NCBI RefSeq assembly: GCF_037137075.1
Contig: NZ_JBBBNV010000049.1
Coordinates: 1 to 13,714 of the forward strand
Source: JBBBNV01 sp037137075
Lineage (GTDB): Bacteria; Bacillota; Bacilli; Paenibacillales; NBRC-103111
Reading direction: 5' to 3'
DNA: 13,714 nucleotides
In this document: piece by piece, positions 1-7,044 of the stretch
Layout: every line of letters begins with the position of its first letter
Position numbering within the stretch: position 1 is the stretch's first letter
Translations under genes and position numbers: made by a program
Notes under the pieces: generated by a model
What the model was told of the DNA's origin: nothing
Databases searched by the model: none
What the model saw: the letters and a program-made list of their open reading frames with translations, nothing else

Positions 1-155
1 TTTAATTTCTTTTTTCGAACCGAAGCTCGAAGCAGCTCTTGCAGCTTTTGTCGATGTGTGCCGTTTTAGCGGCGAGATTTAATTTACCATATCTTCACTG
101 CAGATGTCAATACTTTAATATGATTTTTTGTTATGAACAAAATGAAGCGCACCGG
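1..155. other. edge segment, no gene called
   Basis: I see no supportable gene here. A short GCCG/CGGC hairpin lies near 61-73, and the segment from about 80 on is AT-rich. The minus strand could be read as the tail or head of a neighbouring gene cut by the window edge, but no family can be recognised. Confidence 0.3.
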
Positions 156-371
156 TTATCTAAACCGATGCCTTGCATATCTTGATAGCTCTTTTGGGGA
201 AGCCATTCTGGCGTACATGCGAAATATAACCTTGTACCTGGACTCGATTGCGCGCTTCATATCCGCGTCGAGCCGATGGTCGTTCAAATCAAACAAGATC
301 TCATCCAGCTCTTTACGCAATACATAGTCCAGTTCCTTGCATTCCTTCGGATTAAAAAGAAATCCCAGCAT
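156..371 (-). CDS. small conserved hypothetical protein (71 aa)
   Basis: The product is a 71-residue, highly charged, probably helical cytoplasmic protein. It starts MLGFLFNPKECKELDY and ends in the basic stretch KELSRYARHRFR. I know similar small proteins of unknown function from Paenibacillus-type genomes but cannot name a function. I chose the ATG at 371 because a GGGGAG ribosome site lies 11 bases upstream; a TTG start three codons earlier would leave only 2 bases after that site. The gene follows the SpoIIM-family gene on the same strand but is separated from it by a terminator-like hairpin, so it may be a separate unit. No membrane segment or signal peptide is visible. Confidence 0.7.
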   Translation of the reverse strand: MLGFLFNPKECKELDYVLRKELDEILFDLNDHRLDADMKRAIESRYKVIFRMYARMASPKELSRYARHRFR

Positions 372-411
372 GTGCGTCAAAGCTCCCCTTTATACGAGAG
401 TGATGAGTGAT

Positions 412-457
412 AAAAAGGGAGCCTTACACGCTGCTGTATCACTTAATTGCAGCTCCC
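412..457 (-). terminator. intrinsic terminator downstream of the SpoIIM-family gene
   Basis: On the minus strand GGGAGC (452-457) pairs with GCTCCC (417-422) and is followed at once by a run of five T (412-416). An inner GCTGC/GCAGC pair and an outer ACACG/CGTGT pair allow alternative folds. It would end transcripts of the SpoIIM-family gene before the 71-aa gene. Confidence 0.55.
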
Positions 458-519
458 GTGTCTTTTGCCATCCGCAGCTCCATATCTACCGCTTTAATGT
501 TATGCTCACATTTTGCCAT
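439..519 (-). CDS. possible 26-aa ORF coupled to the SpoIIM-family gene
   Basis: An ATG directly follows the TAA of the SpoIIM-family gene with no base between, and opens a 26-codon frame beginning MAKCEHNIKAVDMELR. The end of the upstream gene supplies a weak AGGA site about seven bases before the ATG, so translational coupling is possible. The frame ends inside the terminator hairpin. It is short enough to be chance, and I do not recognise the peptide. Confidence 0.25.
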   Translation of the reverse strand: MAKCEHNIKAVDMELRMAKDTGAAIK

Positions 520-1134
520 TTATATTCCTGCGAGCCAGTAGGAGAATGTGCTCTCAATAATCGCAGCCACCAGCAATACAAGCACCAGCAAAATGCTTAG
601 AGGCTTCAGCATCCGGACAAACTGTTTCAGCTCTTTTCGGGCCGCCTCGCCACGGGCAGGCGCTAACAAGGCTCCGACCAGCGCTTTTAAACATAAAGCC
701 CCAAACCGCATGCCATAGGCGCTGGCAAGGATAATCGCCGGGATCTCTAATACGCCGTGCGGCACAATGACCTTAATAACCTGCATCAGCATTCCTTGTT
801 CAGCCTGGACAGCACCGATGTAGCCCAGCACAAGCCCATTCAGTGCCAAAAATGCAATCGGGAATACGCCGAGCAATACACCGGACAGCACAACAAGCAC
901 TGATTTGATCGCATTGTTGAGAAAAATAATAATGAACAGCAATAACTGAGGATACTCCCTTCCCTCAATCTCCTCTTTTATTTTCCCCAGGCCGCTCAGC
1001 TGCGCCATGACAAAATCCTTATACTCATTTGCAAACACAGAGCCTAGGAATATGCCTGTCGCAAATACCATTACGGCTGCTCCGATGTATTTTTTCATAC
1101 CGCCCATATGAAGAAAAAGCTCTTTAAATCCCAC
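520..1134 (-). CDS. SpoIIM-family integral membrane protein
   Basis: The 204-residue product has hydrophobic segments near residues 14-35, 63-90, 92-110, 128-155 and 178-197. It carries the family motif PHGVLEIPAIILA at 125-137, typical of the SpoIIM (DUF95, PF01944) family. The classic SpoIIM works with SpoIID and SpoIIP in forespore engulfment. This copy lies in the pdaB locus rather than in the usual spoIIM context, so it may be a paralogue with another role; the family call is safer than the gene name. The GTG start at 1134 is chosen because GGAGGG sits seven bases upstream. It is divergent from pdaB across a gap of about 110 bases, which suits a shared regulatory region. Confidence 0.8.
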   Translation of the reverse strand: MGFKELFLHMGGMKKYIGAAVMVFATGIFLGSVFANEYKDFVMAQLSGLGKIKEEIEGREYPQLLLFIIIFLNNAIKSVLVVLSGVLLGVFPIAFLALNGLVLGYIGAVQAEQGMLMQVIKVIVPHGVLEIPAIILASAYGMRFGALCLKALVGALLAPARGEAARKELKQFVRMLKPLSILLVLVLLVAAIIESTFSYWLAGI

Positions 1135-1173
1135 TTATATCCCTCCCCTAATGATTTCCAGCTATACTGCCAT

Positions 1174-1202
1174 GCATATCTTCGCATAGTACGAGCATAA
1201 AG
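1174..1202 (+). promoter_or_regulatory. candidate sigma-E/sigma-G promoter for pdaB
   Basis: GCATATC (1174-1180) and CATAAAG (1196-1202) are separated by 15 bases, close to the sigma-E type spacing and boxes. pdaB is known to be a mother-cell or late sporulation gene in B. subtilis. The match is imperfect in the second box. Confidence 0.3.
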
Positions 1203-1244
1203 TTTAATAAAAACAAGCCCTCGCCAAGAAGGAGGAACTGGACC

Positions 1245-2024
1245 GTGAATTTTTTCTATGTGCTGAACGGCAGAAAAATCAAAAGGATATTGGTTATCGT
1301 GACAGCCGTCCTGTTCACTGCAGGCATTGTGTATGCAGAAACGGATAACGTCTCCGTCTTCAGCTTTGACGAACCATCGGCTATCTACAGTGTAGAAACC
1401 GATAAGAAGATGATTGCTCTTACGTTTGATATCAGTTGGGGAGAAAAGCGGCCCGAGCCTATCCTGCAGGTATTAGCCGACAAAAAGGTGGAAAACGCTA
1501 CGTTCTTCTTATCTTCTCCCTGGAGTAAAGGGCATCCCGAAATTGTCCAAAAAATCGTAGGAGCCGGCTACGAGATCGGCAGCCACGGGCACAAGCATGT
1601 CAATTACAGCAGCCTGAACGACGATGAAATTCGCAAGCAAATTCAAACCGCTCACCAAATTTTAAACGAGGTTACGGGTCAATCCCCCAACCTGATACGC
1701 ATGCCTAACGGCGATTTCGATAAACGGGTGCTGCGGATTGCAAAAGATCTGAACTATAAAGTCATTCAATGGGATACCGACTCCCTCGACTGGAAAAATC
1801 CTGGCGTAGATAAAATTGTCCAGCGTGTGGTGACAAAAGCGCATCCGGGTGATATTGTACTGCTGCATGCCAGCGATTCCTGCCAGCAAACTCATGAGGC
1901 ACTACCGCAGATTATCGACAAGCTCCGTGCGGAAGGGTATGAATTCGTTACAGTTTCGGAGCTCCTTCAGCAAACCCAGACGAAGTCCAATCAAGTCGAG
2001 GATCAGGCAATGAAGCCTCTGTAA
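1245..2024 (+). CDS. pdaB: sporulation polysaccharide deacetylase PdaB
   Basis: The 259-residue product belongs to the NodB-type polysaccharide deacetylases that act on spore peptidoglycan; PdaB is needed to keep spores stable late in sporulation. Residues 12-30 form an N-terminal signal or anchor helix, so the enzyme acts outside the cytoplasmic membrane. Motifs seen are TFDISWG (60-66), the metal-site SHGHKH (113-118), RMPNG (152-156), WDTD (176-179) and LLHASDS (206-212). The second Asp of the usual TFDD motif is Ile, as I recall for PdaB proteins in general, so activity may differ from classic deacetylases. The GTG start at 1245 follows AAGGAGG by about nine bases. The gene converges on kbaA with a shared terminator. 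Confidence 0.93.
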   Translation: MNFFYVLNGRKIKRILVIVTAVLFTAGIVYAETDNVSVFSFDEPSAIYSVETDKKMIALTFDISWGEKRPEPILQVLADKKVENATFFLSSPWSKGHPEIVQKIVGAGYEIGSHGHKHVNYSSLNDDEIRKQIQTAHQILNEVTGQSPNLIRMPNGDFDKRVLRIAKDLNYKVIQWDTDSLDWKNPGVDKIVQRVVTKAHPGDIVLLHASDSCQQTHEALPQIIDKLRAEGYEFVTVSELLQQTQTKSNQVEDQAMKPL

Positions 2025-2036
2025 GAGGCTCTTCTC

Positions 2037-2082
2037 AAAAAAAGAGTTGACCAGCCCGATAAGGCTAGGCCAACTCTTTTTT
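2037..2082. terminator. bidirectional terminator between pdaB and kbaA
   Basis: AAAAAAGAGTTG (about 2037-2049) pairs with CAACTCTTTTTT (2071-2082), with an inner AGCC/GGCT pair. A-runs and T-runs flank both sides, so it works in both directions. The last codons of kbaA lie inside the right arm. Confidence 0.85.
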
Positions 2083-2655
2083 GCCCTTCAATAGCCGAGG
2101 CAGCAGCAGCAGCTGCCATACATTGCAGGCCATGAGCGGAACCATCATGAAAAAGGTGGAAGCGCTATTTCCTAGCTTTAATGCAGGAACGGCTTCAATA
2201 ATTGTGGCTCCTACTGTAAAAAATAACGAAGGAATAAAAGCGGATTTGTTGCTTTGCTTTACTTTGATAAATGACACGACCAAGCCAATGATCAGCACGG
2301 TAATGGGAAAAATCAAGTACGCTCCCAAATGCTCACCGTCATATCGCAGGTAAAAGCTGTCAAATATTGCCACAATGATAATGGCAATCTGTAAAATGTT
2401 CCACATATATTTTTGCCTGAAAATGCTGACTGCTATAAAGCGAAGAGACAAATATGCGAAAAAGCCCATTTGGCTCAAAATACTGATTGTCCCTCCGGCC
2501 AGCCCCATAACCAACAGGTTGTAGCCTGCCGCTGCTCCGCCAAAAAAAATGACTTCCTGGTCGGTCATTTGCAAATATACTCCGGCCAGCATACCACCGA
2601 ACGAACCAATAAAAAGCGTCGTCCAGAACAATGTTACCCAGCTTCGAATCGTCAA
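2065..2655 (-). CDS. kbaA: KinB-signalling pathway activation protein KbaA
   Basis: The product is an integral membrane protein with about six hydrophobic segments. It matches KbaA in content and position between pdaB and gerD. In B. subtilis KbaA supports the sensor kinase KinB, which feeds the phosphorelay to Spo0A at sporulation onset. The open frame runs up to 2766, but I place the start at TTG 2655. There the protein begins TIRSWVTLFWTTLFIG, like family members, an AAGGAAGGGG site lies eight bases upstream, and the length becomes 196 residues, close to the B. subtilis protein. The longer version would overlap the gerD promoter region. The stop codon and last codons form part of the terminator shared with pdaB. 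Confidence 0.85.
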   Translation of the reverse strand: MTIRSWVTLFWTTLFIGSFGGMLAGVYLQMTDQEVIFFGGAAAGYNLLVMGLAGGTISILSQMGFFAYLSLRFIAVSIFRQKYMWNILQIAIIIVAIFDSFYLRYDGEHLGAYLIFPITVLIIGLVVSFIKVKQSNKSAFIPSLFFTVGATIIEAVPALKLGNSASTFFMMVPLMACNVWQLLLLPRLLKGKKELA

Positions 2656-2804
2656 CCTGCTTTCCCCTTCCTTTATGCCCAACATCAACACAATTTTACC
2701 AACGATACAGATAAAAAGCCAATGAAAAGCCAACGTTCTCCACTCATAAACGATGACAAGATTCAAATAATATACACAAATCCAAGGAAAGGAGCAACCC
2801 GACG

Positions 2805-3500
2805 ATGATAAAACGGGGATCTCGCCTGTTTTCCTTCTTGCTGCTCGTTTCTATGCTCGCTTCCTGTGGCGGCGGCGGACAATCACAAGCCAACAGCAAT
2901 CCGAACTATAAGGATACGAAAACGATGGTTCTGGACATTTTGAAATCCGATGACGGCAAGAAGCTCATTTCAGAAGCCATGAACGGTTCACAATCCGGCG
3001 CCCAGTCCTCCGGCGATCAGGTTAAATTGCTTTCATCCGCTGATGGGCAGCAGATACAGCTTGCCGTTAAAGAAGTGATTACCAATACAGATACAAGCAA
3101 GCTTCTTCAACAAATGATGAAGGACCCCAAATTTGCCGGTGATTTCGCCAAAGCCATTCAGAAGGATAACAAGGAGCTGCAAAAACAGCTTATCAAAGAC
3201 CCGGAATATCAAAAATCGCTGCTGCAAGTCATGAAAAATCCGGAGTATGAAAAAATGGTATTCGATGTTCTAAAAAGCACCGAGTACCGCCAGCAAATTA
3301 AGGCGCTTATGGAAGAAGCCATTCAAAGCCCCCTTTATAAAATGCAGCTGCTGGAGCTAATGAATAAAGCTGTTCAGGAATCGACTCAAGCCAAAGACAA
3401 AGGGCAAGGACAAGATCAGCAAAAGCAGGGGGAAGGCCAGCAGGACAGTCAGGAAGGGCAAGATCAAGGCGAGGGCCAGCAAAACGAGGAACAAAAATAA
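2805..3500 (+). CDS. gerD: spore germination lipoprotein GerD
   Basis: The 231-residue product has a lipoprotein signal with the lipobox LASC and lipidated Cys21, so it is anchored at the spore inner membrane. GerD is needed for clustering of nutrient germinant receptors into the germinosome. The body (about 35-195) is helical and repeats short motifs such as DPEYQKS and NPEYEKM. The tail from about 197 is a low-complexity Gln/Gly/Glu-rich stretch. AAAGGAG lies ten bases before the ATG. It diverges from kbaA and converges with salA/mrp, the order known in B. subtilis. In that species sigma-G drives it; boxes near 2744-2775 are only a weak match. Confidence 0.92.
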   Translation: MIKRGSRLFSFLLLVSMLASCGGGGQSQANSNPNYKDTKTMVLDILKSDDGKKLISEAMNGSQSGAQSSGDQVKLLSSADGQQIQLAVKEVITNTDTSKLLQQMMKDPKFAGDFAKAIQKDNKELQKQLIKDPEYQKSLLQVMKNPEYEKMVFDVLKSTEYRQQIKALMEEAIQSPLYKMQLLELMNKAVQESTQAKDKGQGQDQQKQGEGQQDSQEGQDQGEGQQNEEQK

Positions 3501-3509
3501 ATTGGACTG

Positions 3510-3545
3510 AAAAATGGACCGCGGAATGTTTCTCCTGCGGTCCAT
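3510..3545 (-). terminator. intrinsic terminator for the salA/mrp transcript
   Basis: ATGGACCGC (3514-3522) and GCGGTCCAT (3537-3545) form a perfect 9-bp stem. On the minus strand it is followed by a five-base T-run. On the plus side the T-run is poor, so action for gerD is less certain. Confidence 0.8.
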
Positions 3546-3550
3546 TATCG

Positions 3551-4627
3551 TTATTTTGTTGTTTTTTGTATCACGCGGTCGGCCAGATTCAAATACATTT
3601 GCCCAATTTCCGTATCGGCTTTATATACCGATGGAGCGAAATCGGCCTCTGCCGGATGATTATCGGGTGCGCCAAGCGGAATTTGAGCAAGCATTTCCGT
3701 ATGCAGCTCATCGGCAAGTTTACCGCCGCCGCCGCGTCCGAAGACGTAATCCTTCTCTCCATCCTTATTGAGGTAGTATGCCATATTCTCAACGACTCCA
3801 AGCACCTCATGCTCCGTTTGAACGGCCATAGCACCGGCTCTGGCGGCTACAAAGGCTGCCGTAGCATGGGGCGTCGTTACAATAATTTCTTTGCTCTGCG
3901 GTATCATCTGGTGAATGTCCAGCGCAATATCACCTGTACCCGGCGGCAGGTCGAGCAGCATGTAATCAACCTCGCCCCAGTTTACTTCATGAAAGAAATT
4001 GCGCAGCATTTTCCCAAGCATCGGCCCGCGCCAAATAACGGGGGCGTTGTCCTGGACAAAGAAGCCCATCGAAATCAATTTCACACCGAACCGCTCCACC
4101 GGTTCAATCAAATTGTCCACGACCTGCGGACGCTCCTCGGCTCCCATCATGTCCGGGACACTGAAGCCGTAGATATCACAGTCCATAATACCAACCTTCT
4201 TGCCTCTGCGAGCTAATGCAACGGCCAAATTAACCGTTACCGTCGATTTGCCGACACCGCCTTTTCCACTGGCGATAGCAATAAACTCGGTTGTTGCTTC
4301 CGGTCCAAGCAGCGCTGCCGTTTGCTGCGTCTTTACAGCTTCCGCATTCGGATTCTTCTTGCGCTGAAGCTCTCCATGCTCATGCTCGGTCATTGCCCGA
4401 ACACGAATATGTACTTCTTGGATGCCGTACTCGGAGAGTGCCGCCGTTATATCCGCTTTAATTTTGTTCTCCCAGCTCTCGTCCTGCGACGAACGAATAA
4501 GTGTTAGAGAAATTGCCCCTTCCTTAACCATCATATCCCGGATAAGTTGCAGCTCGACGAGACTGTCCCCGTATGTAGGATCCTGCAAATGCTTTAACGC
4601 TTCCAATACTTGTTCTTTGGTAATCAT
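3551..4627 (-). CDS. salA: Mrp/NBP35-family P-loop ATPase, SalA type
   Basis: The 358-residue product has an N-terminal MIP18/DUF59-like domain (about 1-80) and a ParA/MinD-like ATPase domain. The ATPase carries the Walker A motif GKGGVGKST (121-129) and DLPPGTGD (226-233). Mrp proteins are ATP-dependent iron-sulfur carriers; B. subtilis SalA, found at this same place, also controls exoenzyme genes through scoC. The C-terminal CxxC of many Mrp proteins is missing here: the matching stretch reads NMAYYLNKDGEKDYVFG, as I recall for the SalA branch. The ATG at 4627 follows GAGGTGG by about six bases. It lies downstream of cwlD on the same strand with a gap of about 70 bases. Confidence 0.88.
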   Translation of the reverse strand: MITKEQVLEALKHLQDPTYGDSLVELQLIRDMMVKEGAISLTLIRSSQDESWENKIKADITAALSEYGIQEVHIRVRAMTEHEHGELQRKKNPNAEAVKTQQTAALLGPEATTEFIAIASGKGGVGKSTVTVNLAVALARRGKKVGIMDCDIYGFSVPDMMGAEERPQVVDNLIEPVERFGVKLISMGFFVQDNAPVIWRGPMLGKMLRNFFHEVNWGEVDYMLLDLPPGTGDIALDIHQMIPQSKEIIVTTPHATAAFVAARAGAMAVQTEHEVLGVVENMAYYLNKDGEKDYVFGRGGGGKLADELHTEMLAQIPLGAPDNHPAEADFAPSVYKADTEIGQMYLNLADRVIQKTTK

Positions 4628-4695
4628 ATTTCCACCTCAAATGGGACTTAAAGTAGTATGTTTTCATTTGCAATTATAGCATATGCCCCGTTTAT

Positions 4696-5454
4696 TTAAG
4701 AAACGCCGTTTACCTTCTCCCCTGAGCAATATCGCAGGATCCCCCGGTAAATCGCCTCCGCAAGCTTCTTTTGATACTTCTCCGTGGCCAGAAGACTCGC
4801 CTCCCCGGGATTAGACAGAAAACCTACCTCAATCAAGCTGGCCGGCAGCTCCGTCGCCTTCAGCAGATACACTGTGTTCTCCGGACGAGCCAATCGCTCC
4901 GTGTTGCCGAGGCTAGCTTTAAGCTCTTCTTGAATTAAGGTCGATAATACTTTGCCTTCTGTATTTTGAGGACTATAGAACGTTTGTGCGCCTGACCACT
5001 TGTTTGACGGGATACTGTTTAAATGCACGCTAACAAGCAAATCAGCCTTGTTTTTCCGTATAAAATCCACCCTGCGCAGCAAATCCTCCGTCTTCCGCTT
5101 GCTGTAGCCCTTCGTATCGGCATCGGCTAAGTCCTGATCGCTTTCTCTTGTCATAAGAACAATGGCGCCGGCCTGCTGCAAGTAATCCCTTAGATAAAGT
5201 GATATCGCCAGGTTAATGTCCTTCTCTATGACTCCGCTCTCGCTCACTGCGCCTCCATCGGGCCCTCCATGGCCGGCATCCAGTGCAATGACCTTTCCTG
5301 ATAAAGGCGTCGTCCAATACGTCCAGGTACGCGTAGAAGGCAATTCATAAGTAAGCAGGTATAAAGCCAGCACAAGCAGGAATCCGCTTAACCCAAGCTT
5401 GATTAGACCGCCGGTATTTAAGTAAACGACTACACGCTTGCGGAATTTACGCAT
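4696..5454 (-). CDS. cwlD: germination-specific N-acetylmuramoyl-L-alanine amidase CwlD
   Basis: The product is an Amidase_3 zinc enzyme that removes peptide side chains from cortex peptidoglycan, giving the muramic-lactam that germination lytic enzymes need. With the start at ATG 5454 it has 252 residues and an N-terminal membrane anchor (about 18-37). Zinc and catalytic residues lie in LDAGHGGPDGGA (His62), IEKD (Glu77), SVHLNS (His144) and IEVGFLSNP (Glu209). The open frame reaches 5523, but GGGGGTGG seven bases before 5454 decides the start, and a candidate sporulation promoter lies between the two. It sits upstream of salA/mrp, as in B. subtilis. Confidence 0.92.
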   Translation of the reverse strand: MRKFRKRVVVYLNTGGLIKLGLSGFLLVLALYLLTYELPSTRTWTYWTTPLSGKVIALDAGHGGPDGGAVSESGVIEKDINLAISLYLRDYLQQAGAIVLMTRESDQDLADADTKGYSKRKTEDLLRRVDFIRKNKADLLVSVHLNSIPSNKWSGAQTFYSPQNTEGKVLSTLIQEELKASLGNTERLARPENTVYLLKATELPASLIEVGFLSNPGEASLLATEKYQKKLAEAIYRGILRYCSGEKVNGVS

Positions 5455-5476
5455 TAAAAATCCACCCCCGTTCCAT

Positions 5477-5504
5477 CTATATGGACAAAGGTGGACATAT
5501 ATTC
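5477..5504 (-). promoter_or_regulatory. candidate sigma-G-type promoter of cwlD
   Basis: On the minus strand GAATA (5500-5504) and CATATAG (5477-5483) are 16 bases apart, close to sigma-G boxes. The -10 box ends about 22 bases before the chosen cwlD start. cwlD is a late sporulation gene in B. subtilis, which fits. Confidence 0.4.
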
Positions 5505-5614
5505 TTAGATTTGCTCTGCTCACTCAGACATGCCTTTAATCAAGAACCGAACAACCTCGGTCTGAGAACACTCCGGCCGGGGACAAACGCCTTCCCGCAG
5601 CATTGCTCGGACCT

Positions 5615-6307
5615 TTATTTATGAAGTCCGCACTCCGTCTTATCATTGCCTGCCCAGCGGCCTGCACGCGGGTCTTCCCCAGGCATTACCTGACGGGTGC
5701 ACTTCTCACACCCGATACTTGGATAAAAATTGTCGTGCAGCGGGTTGTAAATAATATTGTTTTCCCGGATATAGTTCCAGACATCATCCCATGTCCAGCT
5801 CGCGAGTGGATTAAATTTCACCAAACCGAATTTGGTGTCGTACTCCACTTTTTTGGAATTTGCTCGAGTCGGGGCTTGATCACGGCGGATACCAGTAATC
5901 CATGCGTCATATTTGCCCAAAATATTAGTAAGCGGCGTTACCTTTCGAATATTACAGCACAGGTTCGGATCGCTTTCCCACAACGCCTCGCCATGCTCGG
6001 CAGCCTGCTGTTCCAAAGAAACATCCGTCTGCACGTGAACAAACTTCATACCATATTGCTCCATTAAACGGTCGCGAGTCTCATAGGTTTCTTTAAAATG
6101 CAGGTGTGTATCCAAATAAAAAATATCCGTCTTCGGGCTGATCTTCTGGAGCATATCGACTAGCACGACGTCCTCTGCTCCAAAACTACAGGCGAATGTA
6201 ATATTCGGAAACTTCTCTATGGCAAATGCAATTAATTCTTGCGGCGACTTGCTCTCAAAGGATTCAGCAGCATCATGAATCAATGCCTCTTTTTCTAACA
6301 GGTTCAT
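5615..6307 (-). CDS. cysH: adenylylsulfate/phosphoadenylylsulfate reductase CysH
   Basis: The 230-residue enzyme reduces activated sulfate (APS or PAPS) to sulfite in assimilatory sulfate reduction, using thioredoxin. It has the PP-loop-type motif SFGAED (41-46), the Cys pair in LCCNIRK (117-118), CEKC (200-203) and the C-terminal ECGLH with its active Cys226. The CC...CxxC set binds a 4Fe-4S cluster and marks the type that uses APS, so APS reductase is the more likely activity despite the common name. The frame is open to 6343, but CAGGAGG eight bases before the ATG at 6307 fixes the start. It lies alone behind a strong vegetative promoter. Confidence 0.92.
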   Translation of the reverse strand: MNLLEKEALIHDAAESFESKSPQELIAFAIEKFPNITFACSFGAEDVVLVDMLQKISPKTDIFYLDTHLHFKETYETRDRLMEQYGMKFVHVQTDVSLEQQAAEHGEALWESDPNLCCNIRKVTPLTNILGKYDAWITGIRRDQAPTRANSKKVEYDTKFGLVKFNPLASWTWDDVWNYIRENNIIYNPLHDNFYPSIGCEKCTRQVMPGEDPRAGRWAGNDKTECGLHK

Positions 6308-6364
6308 TCGTTTAGCCTCCTGAAGAATTCCAAGTAAATTCATAAGAATTCAATTATAGTTTTA

Positions 6365-6392
6365 ATTATATGTGTCAAGGGGGTAATGTCAA
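6365..6392 (-). promoter_or_regulatory. consensus sigma-A promoter of cysH
   Basis: On the minus strand TTGACA (complement of 6387-6392) and TATAAT (complement of 6365-6370) both match consensus exactly, with a 16-base spacer. A second TTGACA (6373-6378) and a second TATAAT (6353-6358) lie just inside with a 14-base spacing. Two GAATTC sites (6325-6330 and 6346-6351) flank an AT-rich leader and might be part of a sulfur-responsive operator, but I cannot identify the regulator. Confidence 0.8.
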
Positions 6393-6462
6393 ATGTTTTG
6401 TTATACCTGCCGTATAGGCTACTGTATGAAAGTGCGTTGTTTATGGTGTGAAAATAAGAAGT

Positions 6463-6506
6463 AAAAAAGAACCTCTTCTCCAAAAAATAATGAGAAAAGG
6501 TTCTTT
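6463..6506 (-). terminator. rpsI transcription terminator
   Basis: AAAGAACCTCTTCTC (6466-6480) pairs with GAGAAAAGGTTCTTT (6492-6506) with a single G-U or mismatch position. On the minus strand a T-run follows. It stands just after the rpsI stop codon, as expected for the end of the rplM-rpsI operon. Confidence 0.85.
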
Positions 6507-6517
6507 GGTATTGATAA

Positions 6518-6580
6518 TTAACGTTTCGAGAATTGAGGCGCACGACGAGCAGCTTTGAGGCCGTACTTCTTACGCTCTTT
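6518..6580 (-). pseudogene. rpsI: 3' end of ribosomal protein S9 gene (attachment-site copy)
   Basis: The minus strand encodes the exact S9 C-terminus ending KKYGLKAARRAPQFSKR, then TAA and the operon terminator. Upstream of Lys codon 6578-6580 the match to S9 stops: the frame reads MTTL where S9 normally has a DARM-like sequence, and reaches a stop after about 12 more codons. S9 is essential, so this cannot be the only copy. The simplest reading is that a mobile element inserted in the 3' end of rpsI and rebuilt the gene at its other end. The same 63 bases, or a large part of them, should then recur in the intact rpsI to the right of the window. Confidence 0.85.
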
Positions 6581-6672
6581 CAAAGTCGTCATACGTGTCC
6601 CTACGTTAAGGCTATATTAATAGGAAGAAATGAAATTCAAGTTAGGGTTATTTCAGGTCGGTTCAGATACGA

Positions 6673-6692
6673 ATATGGTCAGGATATGGTCA
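6673..6692. repeat. ATATGGTCA direct repeat, one helical turn apart
   Basis: ATATGGTCA occurs at 6673-6681 and at 6684-6692, so the copies start 11 bases apart. They lie about 95 bases inside the rpsI junction. Tyrosine recombinases of integrative elements often bind such short direct repeats as arm-type sites near the element end. Confidence 0.4.
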
Positions 6693-6808
6693 CGGTAATG
6701 ATCTGTTCAAACTTAGCCAAGACATGAGACGCATCCGGAGGACTACATCAAGACAGAAGACGGTGACATGGTGCGGATACCTTAATGAAAATGAGCAACA
6801 ATATAAAT

Positions 6809-6838
6809 AGCGGAGAGGATACAGGAGTCCTTTCCGCT
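6809..6838. terminator. hairpin, possible terminator
   Basis: AGCGGAGAGGA (6809-6819) pairs with TCCTTTCCGCT (6828-6838) with one G-U position and an 8-base loop. The following plus-strand sequence GTTTGGTGTTTG is only moderately T-rich, so termination is likely but weak. It could end the relic frame that stops at 6785. Confidence 0.45.
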
Positions 6839-7044
6839 GTTTGGTGTTTGAAAGACCTTCGCCGTAAGGTTGGGGCTCCCAACTACAACATTTTTTTGAA
6901 AGTCACGTTACAAAATCGTATTTGAGGAATACATAGAATAGGGATGCAGATTTGACAACTGCTTCATCTCAAATTCAAGCTCTAAAGTGGCTAAATCGGC
7001 TAAATCAAAGCTGTTTATCAGAAGCACCCAATTACATTCACATT

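Larger units (their letters stand above)
6581..7044. other. left end of the integrated element, non-coding
   Basis: No gene is supported in these 464 bases. They hold a 9-base direct repeat (6673-6681 and 6684-6692), a hairpin at 6809-6838, and a 22-codon open tail ending at 6785 whose last residues read HPEDYIKTEDGDMVRIP, which may be the remnant of a gene end. The remainder shows no structure I can name. Confidence 0.4.

Noticed and set aside
2656..2766. A longer KbaA starting at 2766.
   Set aside because: The extra 37 residues have no ribosome site, do not fit the family start and overlap the gerD upstream region.
5455..5523. A longer CwlD starting at 5523.
   Set aside because: The ribosome site and candidate promoter both point to the ATG at 5454.
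6308..6400. A SAM (S-box) riboswitch in front of cysH.
   Set aside because: The leader between the promoter and the start is only about 50 bases and lacks the riboswitch helices.
6340..6543. A minus-strand frame of 67 codons across the cysH promoter and the rpsI terminator.
   Set aside because: It covers the promoter and a terminator and overlaps the rpsI end in another frame, so it is a chance frame.
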